The position numbers and the translations under genes were made by a program. The notes below the pieces were generated by a model. It searched no databases. It saw only the letters and a program-made list of their open reading frames with translations, and was not told the DNA's origin. Shown here one piece after another: positions 36,356-44,357 of a DNA stretch of 64,000 bases; the first letter of the stretch is position 1, and each line of letters opens with the position of its first letter. The stretch comes from Deltaproteobacteria bacterium (GTDB taxonomy: Bacteria; Desulfobacterota; Desulfobulbia; Desulfobulbales; SURF-16). The stretch covers positions 1-64,000 of the forward strand of contig JAOZSN010000001.1 in the NCBI GenBank assembly GCA_029939635.1. Direction: 5' to 3'.

Positions 36356-38419
36356 TTAATTTTTTGTCTTTTTCTGCCGGTCAGCAGACGGCCGCTGTAA
36401 ATCCATGGCCATGCCCTGGGTGGAGAGGATGAGCAGACGTGGTTCATCATCAATACGAACCGGCTGGGGCAAAATACGCTGCTGCAGCAAAGTCTGAACC
36501 TGTCTGGCCGTGAGCGCTACACCTTTACATTCTGGCTCAAAAACAAAGGGACACCCCTCCTTCCAGCCCGTGCAACCATAGGCTCTATGCCCTTTCATGA
36601 CCTCTTTACCACAGAGCGGACAACTCCCCCAGCGTCCACTATCCAGACGTGAAGCAGAGCTGTTCTCTATCAAGCCACGAATGTGATTATTGATGCCAGC
36701 CATAAAATCATCCGGGTCAAGCTGGCTGCGCTCAATTTTTTTAAGTTTTTCCTCCCATTCACCAGTCATCTCAGGGGATTTCAGTAACGGATCATGGATA
36801 AGGGCAATGAGGCAACGCCCCATGTCAGTGCATCGCAACTGTTTTTTCTGGCGGCTAATATAGTTGCGCCGCAGCAGGGTCTCAATGATGGCTGCCCGGG
36901 TAGCTGGCGTACCAATGCCACGCTCTTTAAGTGCTTCGCGCAGGCTATCGTCCTCAACAAATTTACCAGCCGCCTCCATAGCCCCAAGCAATGAATTCTC
37001 GCTAAAATGTTTGGGAGGTATGGTTTTACCTTCGCGCAAGAACGGCTCATGGGAACCGCTTTCCCCTTCTGTAAAGGCAGGCAAGGTCTGGTCGCCACTG
37101 GCTTTTTTTGTCTTTTTCGGAAAAAGAACGGTCCAGCCAGGCTCAACAACATGGGTGCCTTTGGCCTTAAATTTGACACCATTGCTGGCTCCATCCACCG
37201 TGGTGATATTTTTCAGGCAAACAGGATAAAAGGCAGCGATGAACTGGGTGGTAATGGTCTCATACACCAGCTGTTCATTGACCCCAAGACTGCGCGGCAT
37301 GACGCCGGTGGGAATAATGGCGTGATGGTCGGTAACTTTTTTATCATCAATAATACGCTTAGTGAACGGCAATTTGGCCAGATTAAGTGGGGCAATCTGT
37401 TCTGAACGCAGTGATGTAAGCTTTTGCAGAATCTCTGGAATACGTGGCTTCATATCCTTGCTGAGATAGCGCGAATCTGTACGCGGGTAGGTGACGAGTT
37501 TTTTCTCGTAGAGATTCTGGGTGGCAGCCAGGGTATCAGCAGCCGACAGCCCGTGCAGCTTGTTGATTTCGCGCTGTAAGGTGGTGAGATCAAAGAGTTG
37601 GGGCGGCTGCTCCCTTTTCTTTTTAGCGACAATAGCGCTCACCTCAAAGGGCTGCCCCGTGACTTTTTCCAGCTTAACCTGAGCCTTCTCTTGTTTTTCA
37701 AAACGCTTGCCGCTGTATTTAAATAGCACCTGCCGGTACGTGGTACTGAGTTCCCAAAAGGGCTGGGGACGAAACTGCAGGATGGTATCATCACGCTCAA
37801 CAATCATGGCCAGAACCGGCGTCTGCACCCGGCCAATACTCCACAACACGCGATCGCTACCACCACCAATACGACCATGGCGCACTGTATAATAGCGGGT
37901 GGAGTTAAGGCCAACAATCCAATCAGATTCACTACGGCAACGGGCGGCAGCATAGAGCGCATCGTAATCATGGCCATCCTTGAGATCCTTAAACGCTTCG
38001 CTAATGGCATCAGGAGTCAAGGAGTTAAGCCAGAGGCGACGAATGGGCTTATCTTCGCAGTTACAATGGGCAAGAATATAGCGGAAAATCAACTCCCCTT
38101 CCCGGCCAGCATCAGTGGCGCAGACAATTTCATCGGCCTGCTGACATAATTTTTCAATGATCCTGAACTGCTCATCCACGCCACGATTTTTAATCAGGGT
38201 GAGCTTAAATTCGTCCGGCACGAACGGCAGGGTATCCAGGGACCAACGCTTGAGGGCCGGATCATATTCTCCCGGCTCTTGCAGGGTCACCAAATGACCA
38301 AAGGCCCAGGTAATGGCACAGCCCCGCCCCTCGATATAGCCCTTTTTTTTACCCTTAATATCGAGAACATCGGCAATATCACGGGCCACGGATGGCTTTT
38401 CAGCAATAACAACTTTCAT
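36356..38419 (-). CDS. topB: DNA topoisomerase III
   Basis: 687 residues. Type IA topoisomerase: TOPRIM domain at the N-terminus (VVIAEKPSVARDIA and TDAGREGELIFRYI), catalytic tyrosine in VTYPRTDSRYLS, and the conserved RGIGTPATRAAIIETL helix. The C-terminus has a zinc-ribbon-like CPLCGKEVMKGHRAYGCTGW with further Cys. The ATG at 38419 is chosen over a TTG one codon earlier. It decatenates and relaxes DNA. It is separated by 40 bases from the ABC ATPase gene and is likely independent of it. Confidence 0.95.
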   Translation of the reverse strand: MKVVIAEKPSVARDIADVLDIKGKKKGYIEGRGCAITWAFGHLVTLQEPGEYDPALKRWSLDTLPFVPDEFKLTLIKNRGVDEQFRIIEKLCQQADEIVCATDAGREGELIFRYILAHCNCEDKPIRRLWLNSLTPDAISEAFKDLKDGHDYDALYAAARCRSESDWIVGLNSTRYYTVRHGRIGGGSDRVLWSIGRVQTPVLAMIVERDDTILQFRPQPFWELSTTYRQVLFKYSGKRFEKQEKAQVKLEKVTGQPFEVSAIVAKKKREQPPQLFDLTTLQREINKLHGLSAADTLAATQNLYEKKLVTYPRTDSRYLSKDMKPRIPEILQKLTSLRSEQIAPLNLAKLPFTKRIIDDKKVTDHHAIIPTGVMPRSLGVNEQLVYETITTQFIAAFYPVCLKNITTVDGASNGVKFKAKGTHVVEPGWTVLFPKKTKKASGDQTLPAFTEGESGSHEPFLREGKTIPPKHFSENSLLGAMEAAGKFVEDDSLREALKERGIGTPATRAAIIETLLRRNYISRQKKQLRCTDMGRCLIALIHDPLLKSPEMTGEWEEKLKKIERSQLDPDDFMAGINNHIRGLIENSSASRLDSGRWGSCPLCGKEVMKGHRAYGCTGWKEGCPFVFEPECKGVALTARQVQTLLQQRILPQPVRIDDEPRLLILSTQGMAMDLQRPSADRQKKTKN

Positions 38420-38593
38420 CAAACGAATTTCTCGCAGTCTTTATTTTATCGTAGGGCAGAATTTTAAATTTTTTGAACCCTAAACCTTTTTAATAATGCA
38501 ATCAAAGGAAAAACCTCTTAACAAGAAAAGACGCTTTTTTTATTCACCATTTTGCCATCTACAGAATCACTCTATCAGCAAGGATATATCACC

Positions 38594-38887
38594 ATGAGTA
38601 ATACCGACAAAAATAAAGAATTTTATGATATGGCTGACGCTTTTATCGCCGTAGCCAATAAGCAATGCAAGAAAAGAGATCCCGGTACGGTCAGCGCCAC
38701 ATTCCTCTATGCGGCGGCACGCTATAATACATTCATTGCTGCCTCAGGATCGGAATCAGCAGATAAATTTTCTGCACACAAAGAAGATTTTTTGAAATAC
38801 TTCTTGGATGAGTACAAAAAAATGCTTGAAGAACATTTCGAGGATTATAGTACTCATTTTGAAAAATATCTGGGCCAGAAAAACTAG
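38594..38887 (+). CDS. DUF3144 family protein
   Basis: 97 residues. The ATG at 38594 follows AAGGAT; the open frame extends 14 codons further upstream, but that part has no ribosome site. The sequence (FYDMADAFIAVANKQC, TVSATFLYAAARYN, FLDEYKKMLEEHFEDY) matches the conserved DUF3144 family of small soluble helical proteins of unknown function. Followed by a small zinc-ribbon membrane protein gene 26 bases on. Confidence 0.85.
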   Translation: MSNTDKNKEFYDMADAFIAVANKQCKKRDPGTVSATFLYAAARYNTFIAASGSESADKFSAHKEDFLKYFLDEYKKMLEEHFEDYSTHFEKYLGQKN

Positions 38888-38913
38888 CCTTTACCAAAAT
38901 ATGGAGCAATACC

Positions 38914-39153
38914 ATGCTACGAGCCGTTGCTTTTTGTGTAGGACTGATTTCCGTGACTGCCGGACTAGTTAATTATGATAGCGAATTAGCCGCTGCACCT
39001 TTACCGATAGTTACGGGTGGTTTGGTCTTATTCTTAGCGATATTTAACCTGATCCCTCAATTCAAACATTGCCCATCCTGTAATAAAAAGCTGCTCAAAA
39101 AGGCAGACACCTGCCGTTTCTGCGGGGCAAAACAGCCACCCCTTGATCCATAA
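38914..39153 (+). CDS. Small membrane protein with C-terminal zinc ribbon
   Basis: 79 residues. Two hydrophobic segments (about 2-19 and 28-46), then CPSCNKKLLKKADTCRFCG, a compact four-cysteine zinc ribbon. Zinc-ribbon tails on small membrane proteins are common and their function is not known. The spacing suggests an operon with the DUF3144 gene. It is convergent with the YbaN-like gene, with a 29-base gap that shows no terminator. Confidence 0.75.
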   Translation: MLRAVAFCVGLISVTAGLVNYDSELAAAPLPIVTGGLVLFLAIFNLIPQFKHCPSCNKKLLKKADTCRFCGAKQPPLDP

Positions 39154-39182
39154 GGGTGCCGTGGTATTCTGCGAAGCCCAGC

Positions 39183-39614
39183 TCAGGGTTGCCTTTTATC
39201 ATCACTGCTCAGCACCAGCGACTCAGTTTCTTTGAGACGGAGCAAAATGACCAGGGGAATGGTCAACACGACCAGGAGGGCCAGTTTGATGGAGAGGGTG
39301 TCAAAACTATAAAGAGAAAAAAAGGCACCGCAAACCAGGGAGGCAATGCCGATCAGCTTGGCGCGGCGGGGAATGGATCTAGTTTCTTCCCAGTTTTTGA
39401 TCATGGGGCCACAAAATTTATTGGCCAAAAGCCAGCGATGCAGGCGGGGGGATGATCTGGCAAAACAGGCTGCAGCCAGAAGCAGAAAGGGTGTGGTTGG
39501 CAAACCGGGCAGGGCAACACCAAAGCCGGCCAGAATCAGACATAACAGGCCAGAGCAAAGAAAGAAAATGCGCAGCAAGGGGTTCTGATTTTGGGCAGGC
39601 ACGTTGCAATCCAC
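39183..39614 (-). CDS. DUF454 family inner membrane protein (YbaN-like)
   Basis: 143 residues. It has the DUF454 signature GVALPGLPTTPFLLLAAACFARSS followed by LLANKFCGPMIKNWEETRSIPRRAK, and two further hydrophobic helices. E. coli YbaN belongs to this family; the function is unknown. It starts directly after the stop of the upstream small gene (no gap), so the two are translationally coupled. Confidence 0.88.
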   Translation of the reverse strand: MDCNVPAQNQNPLLRIFFLCSGLLCLILAGFGVALPGLPTTPFLLLAAACFARSSPRLHRWLLANKFCGPMIKNWEETRSIPRRAKLIGIASLVCGAFFSLYSFDTLSIKLALLVVLTIPLVILLRLKETESLVLSSDDKRQP

Positions 39615-39866
39615 TTAAAATTTCTTCATTTTTTCGCCGATCCGCATGGCATTATCGCACTTGGCACCTTCACGCGGATTGCAGTCAAGGAGGATACTCA
39701 TTACCCTGTCGGCCATTCTATCACAGCCAGCGTCTTCCAACCTGGCTAAGATCTCAGACATCAGCTTGTTAAACTCCAGACATTTTTTATAATCCGAAGA
39801 GGCTCGTTGGTGTAAAATCACCGCCTTCTCAAAGTCTTTTTTGATATCGTCACTTATTTCAGCCAT
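39615..39866 (-). CDS. Small helical protein of unknown function
   Basis: 83 residues, soluble, charged and helical, with two cysteines in the C-terminal half (DCNPREGAKC) and one in the middle. I do not recognise the family. AAGGAT precedes the ATG at 39866. It forms a two-gene unit with the DUF454 protein. Confidence 0.7.
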   Translation of the reverse strand: MAEISDDIKKDFEKAVILHQRASSDYKKCLEFNKLMSEILARLEDAGCDRMADRVMSILLDCNPREGAKCDNAMRIGEKMKKF

Positions 39867-40020
39867 GGTCAGATCCTTTTTATACGGATAACGAAAATTA
39901 AAGGGCAGTCTCTAAATTAATCAGTTACCTGTTTACTGCTATATTTTTTTGGGACACTTTGCATAATAATCAGCCGTGCAGCATGACAACAAACCAGATT
40001 AGCACCCAGGGACTTCCAGG

Positions 40021-40929
40021 ATGAGAACACTCGCCTTTGGCTACTCAACACGATGCAATATCAAATGTGAACACTGTGTTGCCGCCGATGCCATTCCCAA
40101 AAACATAAAAATGGCGCTGAACCAGGCAAAAAAGATTATTGGCCAACTGGCCGCTGCCCAGGTACAGGGTATCAGCTTTACTGCTGGTGAACCGCTGATC
40201 TACCTGAACGACATTGCCGAATTGGTCGGCCTCTGTCGAGACTATGATATGTATACGCGGGTGGTTACCAATAGTTTCTGGGCTAAATCTCCAGAGCTTG
40301 CCGATAGCGTCGTTGTCCAGCTTAAAGAACAGGGTCTAGCACAACTCCGCCTGAGCTATAGCCGCTGGCACCAAAAAAATATTCCCCAGCAGAACATCTT
40401 AAATGCCGCCAGGAGTTGCCATAAAAATGGCCTGGATTATTTCATTTCATTTGTCACTGATTTTTCAGAGCAGGATGACAACTTTGAGCATTTTTTACGG
40501 CAGCATAATCTTAAATTTTTCCCTGAGCCAGTAATCTTTGCCGGGCGAGCCCACGATTTTACGCGCCTCCCCCTGCACACCGATTACCAAGCAAACTGCT
40601 GCCCAATGAACCCGTATCTGGCACCCAGCCTTGATATGTATGCCTGCTGCGATGCCGGTAGCCATTTTACCGCTACCAACTTCTTTCATCTTGGCAATAT
40701 TAAGGACACTCCTCCTGCGCAACTTTTCGCGGAAAGTGAAAGCAATAGGTTGTATAACCATATTAGAAATATGGGCATAAGCACTCTGGCCTCCTTTGCT
40801 GGCTTTGCAGCACGAGAAATAATCCAGTACAGAAAATGCGAATTATGCGAAAAATTATTCAACTCACCTGAACGACTAAGGGGCCTTCGGCAAGAGGAAA
40901 ATACAGGTTTAAACTCCTGGTATCGCTAA
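40021..40929 (+). CDS. Radical SAM protein with C-terminal cysteine region
   Basis: 302 residues. The N-terminal CNIKCEHC (CxxxCxxC) binds the SAM [4Fe-4S] cluster; FTAGEP is the SAM-binding GGE-like motif. The C-terminal half has NCCP, YACCDAG and CELCEKL, indicating extra cluster ligands as in SPASM/twitch proteins. Such proteins often modify peptides or are sulfatase maturases. No clear precursor peptide or sulfatase is present; only a 13-codon open frame (39983-40024) overlaps the start. A GNAT acetyltransferase gene follows 30 bases downstream. Substrate unknown. Confidence 0.85.
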   Translation: MRTLAFGYSTRCNIKCEHCVAADAIPKNIKMALNQAKKIIGQLAAAQVQGISFTAGEPLIYLNDIAELVGLCRDYDMYTRVVTNSFWAKSPELADSVVVQLKEQGLAQLRLSYSRWHQKNIPQQNILNAARSCHKNGLDYFISFVTDFSEQDDNFEHFLRQHNLKFFPEPVIFAGRAHDFTRLPLHTDYQANCCPMNPYLAPSLDMYACCDAGSHFTATNFFHLGNIKDTPPAQLFAESESNRLYNHIRNMGISTLASFAGFAAREIIQYRKCELCEKLFNSPERLRGLRQEENTGLNSWYR

Positions 40930-40959
40930 AGGTGCCTTGAAGTAGCTCCGGAAACAACT

Positions 40960-41436
40960 ATGAAAATACGCAAACTCACCCCTGAAAATTATCCTAAGGC
41001 CTCTGCCTTGTTGCGCGAGGCATTCCCTGGCAGCAGCTATGAAGTGGAATTAGTTGAAAACTTCCACAAAAATGGCACGCCTGTGCATGAATGGGTATGC
41101 ATCCATGTCAATAGAATCATTGCCTATATTGCTTTTTCAAGGGCCTATAATGGCGACAAGGAGTGTGGTTTACATTTGGCACCGTTAGCGGTGCGGCCCA
41201 AATTTCAACGGCAGGGGGTTGGCTCGGAGTTACTGCGCTTTGCCTTGCGGCAGGATGTTATCAAGGAAAACACTCTCTTTGTTTTAGGCGATTCTGGCTT
41301 CTATCAAAATTTTGGCTTTGCACCGTGTGCCCAGCCTATCTGCCCCTTTGATACAAATAATGACCATTTTTTAAGCATTGGCGATTGCAGCTCAAGCCCT
41401 TTCACCGTAGGATACGAAGCAGAATTTGGGACTTAA
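40960..41436 (+). CDS. GNAT family N-acetyltransferase (YhbS-like)
   Basis: 158 residues. It carries the acetyl-CoA-binding motif A in PLAVRPKFQRQGVGSELLRFAL and the YhbS-type GDSGFYQNFGF motif. The substrate is unknown. The 30-base gap from the radical SAM gene suggests co-transcription and perhaps a shared pathway. Confidence 0.88.
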   Translation: MKIRKLTPENYPKASALLREAFPGSSYEVELVENFHKNGTPVHEWVCIHVNRIIAYIAFSRAYNGDKECGLHLAPLAVRPKFQRQGVGSELLRFALRQDVIKENTLFVLGDSGFYQNFGFAPCAQPICPFDTNNDHFLSIGDCSSSPFTVGYEAEFGT

Positions 41437-41494
41437 GTTTTCCACATTGGCGCACCATACCTGATACAATCTGAAGAAATTCCAAGGAAAGAAA

Positions 41495-42328
41495 ATGGCA
41501 GAGATTGGCAAAACACAAAAACTAACCATCAAAAGAACACGAAACTACGGGGCTCACCTTGATGGTGGCAAGTCTGGTGACATTCTCCTGCCCAGCCGCT
41601 ATGTTCCGCAAAAATGCCAGCCAGGCGATAAAATTGAGGTCTTTGTCTATGCGGATAGGGAAGATCGTCTGCGGGCAACCACCAAGAGACCGTTTGCCGA
41701 GGTGGGCCAATTCAGCAAATTACGGGTAAAGGCAAATACTGCAGCAGGCACCTACCTGGACTGGGGACTGGAAAAAGATCTCCTTGTGCCCAAGAGTGAA
41801 CAAAAAGACAGAATGGTGGAAGGCAAGGCATACCTTGTCTTTGTCTTCCTGGATGAAAAGAGCAAACGCATCACCGCCTCTGCCCTACTGGATAATTTTT
41901 TAAGTACCCAGCCTCCAAGCTATAAAGAGGGAGAGGAGGTGGATCTGTTTATTCATGAAAAAATAGATCGAGGCTACAAGGTCATTATTAACCATAGCCA
42001 TGGCGGTATGATCTATAAAAACGAGATATTCAAAAAAATTGTCATCGGCCAAAGGCTCAAAGGCTACATCAAAAAAATACGTGATGATCTCAAAATAGAT
42101 GTGAGTTTGCAAAAACCAGGTCATCAAGGGTTTGATGACATTTCTCAGGCCATTCTCAAGATACTAAAAGAGCATGGTGGCAAGATGCGCGTAACAGATA
42201 AAAGCCCACCGGAAGAAATCTACGCCCTGTTCGGAGTAAGCAAAAAAAGCTTCAAAAAAGCAATCGGTGGCCTCTACAAAAAAAGACGTATCACCATCGA
42301 CAGCAATGGTATCAGGCTTAGCAAGTAA
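41495..42328 (+). CDS. S1-domain RNA-binding protein (CvfB/YitL-like)
   Basis: 277 residues. Tandem S1-like beta-barrels (about 8-65, 70-130, 145-210), with GDILLPSRYVP and KDLLVPKSEQ at equivalent positions, followed by a winged helix (EEIYALFGVSKKSFKKAIGGLYKK). This is the layout of CvfB, an RNA-binding virulence regulator in staphylococci, widespread in anaerobes. AAGGAAAG precedes the ATG at 41495. Confidence 0.88.
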   Translation: MAEIGKTQKLTIKRTRNYGAHLDGGKSGDILLPSRYVPQKCQPGDKIEVFVYADREDRLRATTKRPFAEVGQFSKLRVKANTAAGTYLDWGLEKDLLVPKSEQKDRMVEGKAYLVFVFLDEKSKRITASALLDNFLSTQPPSYKEGEEVDLFIHEKIDRGYKVIINHSHGGMIYKNEIFKKIVIGQRLKGYIKKIRDDLKIDVSLQKPGHQGFDDISQAILKILKEHGGKMRVTDKSPPEEIYALFGVSKKSFKKAIGGLYKKRRITIDSNGIRLSK

Positions 42329-42348
42329 TACACACAGCGGTGAAGAAC

Positions 42349-42705
42349 ATGTCTCAAAAAATCGATAAGGGAAAAGGCGCATTGACCGAAGCCTTGCGCG
42401 ACAAGGCTCAGCGTGACAAAGGCTATCGAGAGCAGGCCCTGAAACTATTCCCATGGGTCTGCGGTATCTGCTGCCGTGAGTTTAGTGGAAAAAAGCTCAA
42501 GGAACTCACCGTCCATCACCGGGACCATAATCACGACAACAACCCGTCCGATGGCAGTAATTGGGAGTTATTATGCATCTACTGCCATGATAATGTTCAT
42601 TCACGTACCCTTGAGGATAACCGTGACGGGGGAGACAAAGATGACGAAAAAGATGATGCCACCCATAATCCCTTTGGTGATCTTGCTGCCCTGCTAAAAA
42701 AATAG
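42349..42705 (+). CDS. yajD: HNH nuclease YajD family protein
   Basis: 118 residues from ATG 42349. It closely resembles E. coli YajD: GYREQALKLFPWVCG-type opening, CxxC...CHDN zinc ligands, and the HNH core LTVHHRDHNHDNNP with SNWELLCIYCHDN. A DNase-fold protein of unknown physiological role. The gene lies 20 bases after the CvfB-like gene. Confidence 0.9.
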   Translation: MSQKIDKGKGALTEALRDKAQRDKGYREQALKLFPWVCGICCREFSGKKLKELTVHHRDHNHDNNPSDGSNWELLCIYCHDNVHSRTLEDNRDGGDKDDEKDDATHNPFGDLAALLKK

Positions 42706-43025
42706 TCGCTGTTTTTTTCAATATGGGGTGCTTTTTCGGTGGTCAAGCCAGGATGGGAGCATCTGTCTTTCCGGCTAGGGACACCAATTGCCTTGTTCTT
42801 CTAAGTTCACGACATAAAAACAACGATCACGCGCTTCGCTGCTGATATTCGGTACTTTTTTTCTGACCCTCACTAAGAACAACTACGGGAACTGCTGAAT
42901 ACGCCGGAGAGAACCAAGCCTCACTCCGGCGATTTGGCACAGAACAATAACAAAGTGGCGACCAACTCGTTGATAAACAAAAATACAGTTTCCCCACGTT
43001 AAGAGAATAGCCCCCAAATAACCCT
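42706..43025. other. 320-base intergenic region with a small hairpin
   Basis: No gene is seen. The only structure is a perfect 8-bp dyad, CGCCGGAG at 42901-42908 and CTCCGGCG at 42923-42930, with a 14-base loop and no T-run. A promoter for the polymerase gene must lie here, but I cannot point to convincing boxes. Confidence 0.5.
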
Positions 43026-44219
43026 GTGCAGCAAGACAAGAAAACCACACATCGCGCCATCATCCACCTCGACATGGATGCCTTCTACGCCTCGGTGGAA
43101 GTTCTTGACTTCCCTGAACTGGCAGGTCTACCAGTTATTGTTGGTGGCCAGTCAGACAGAGGTGTGGTATCAGCCGCCTCCTATGCCGCCCGAGAATGTG
43201 GTGTGTACTCAGCCATGTCTGTAGTGGTGGCTCGCCGCCTCTGCCCTGAGGGTATTTTCCGTCCTGGCCGCCTGGAACGCTACCAGGAAATATCAGGCCA
43301 GATCATGGCCATCTTCCGTGATTTCACCCCCCTGGTAGAACAGATATCAGTGGACGAGGCCTTTCTTGATGTGACAGGCTGTGAACGCCTACTTGGTACA
43401 ACTAAAGATATTGCTGAAGCTATCCGTAAACGTGTACGTGAGGAGATTGGTCTTACAGTCTCTGCCGGCTTGGCCAGCACCAAGTTGGTGGCTAAGATTG
43501 CCTCGGATCAAAACAAACCAGATGGCATTACTGTGGTACCGTTAGGTGGTGAAGCCGCCTTCCTGGCCCCCTTACCCATCAAACGCTTATGGGGGGTGGG
43601 TAAAAAAACCCTGCCCCATCTTGAGTTACTCGGGGTTCATACCATCGGTGATCTCTGCCGTTTCCCGCTGGAATTTCTCGAAAAGAAATTTGGCAAACAA
43701 GGTCGCCACATGTATTTTTGCGCCAGGGGCGAGGACAGGCGTGACGTGGAGGTGGTGGTCTCAGAAAAATCCATCGGCAACGAATCAACCTTCAGCTATG
43801 ATCTCAGCGATCTCAACAGCATCAAACAGGAGCTCCTCTTTCTCACCACCAAGGTAGGCGAACGGCTGCGACGCAAGGGGTATCGTGGTTCCACTGTCAC
43901 CTTAAAAATCAAATATTATGATTTCAAATCCATAACCCGCTCTTGCACCCTGCCCCAGGCCAGTAATGACAGCGCAGAAATTTATGCCGCCATTCTACGA
44001 CTACTGCCCAAAACCGAAGCAGGTAAAAAAGCCGTACGTCTGGCAGGGTTAAGCATGGGCAAGTTGAGAACAGAAGACACCCCTTGCCAACTTGACCTCT
44101 TTGGCGGGGCAGAGAAACAGCAACGTCAACATCTCACCCATGCCATGGATGAAATTAACCAGCGTTATGGCTCATTGACTATCAAGCCAGGCCGCTTAAC
44201 AGCGAAAACCAGAAACTAA
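43026..44219 (+). CDS. dinB: DNA polymerase IV (Y-family)
   Basis: 397 residues, starting at a GTG. It has the Y-family catalytic motifs IIHLDMDAFYASVE and SVDEAFLDVT, the VSAGLASTKLVAKIASDQNKP segment (helical fingers/palm, given as a pattern), a helix-hairpin-helix thumb (LWGVGKKTLPHLELLGVHTIGDL), and the little-finger domain to about 340. It performs translesion synthesis. No LexA box is evident upstream. A C-terminal beta-clamp peptide QLDLFGG is present. Confidence 0.95.
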   Translation: MQQDKKTTHRAIIHLDMDAFYASVEVLDFPELAGLPVIVGGQSDRGVVSAASYAARECGVYSAMSVVVARRLCPEGIFRPGRLERYQEISGQIMAIFRDFTPLVEQISVDEAFLDVTGCERLLGTTKDIAEAIRKRVREEIGLTVSAGLASTKLVAKIASDQNKPDGITVVPLGGEAAFLAPLPIKRLWGVGKKTLPHLELLGVHTIGDLCRFPLEFLEKKFGKQGRHMYFCARGEDRRDVEVVVSEKSIGNESTFSYDLSDLNSIKQELLFLTTKVGERLRRKGYRGSTVTLKIKYYDFKSITRSCTLPQASNDSAEIYAAILRLLPKTEAGKKAVRLAGLSMGKLRTEDTPCQLDLFGGAEKQQRQHLTHAMDEINQRYGSLTIKPGRLTAKTRN

Positions 44220-44357
44220 TCGCCTCCACCAAAAAAACTTCCCCTACCCCATAGCACTGATTGCAACCTTGTGAAATTTGTCGTAAAGTTATTTTTTTTA
44301 ACCGCTAACCACTACCTACCCTACATTTCCACTTATACGAATCAGGTATCACCATAC

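Noticed and set aside
42901..42930. 8-bp hairpin as a terminator
   Set aside because: A 14-base loop and no T-run; recorded only as part of the intergenic region.
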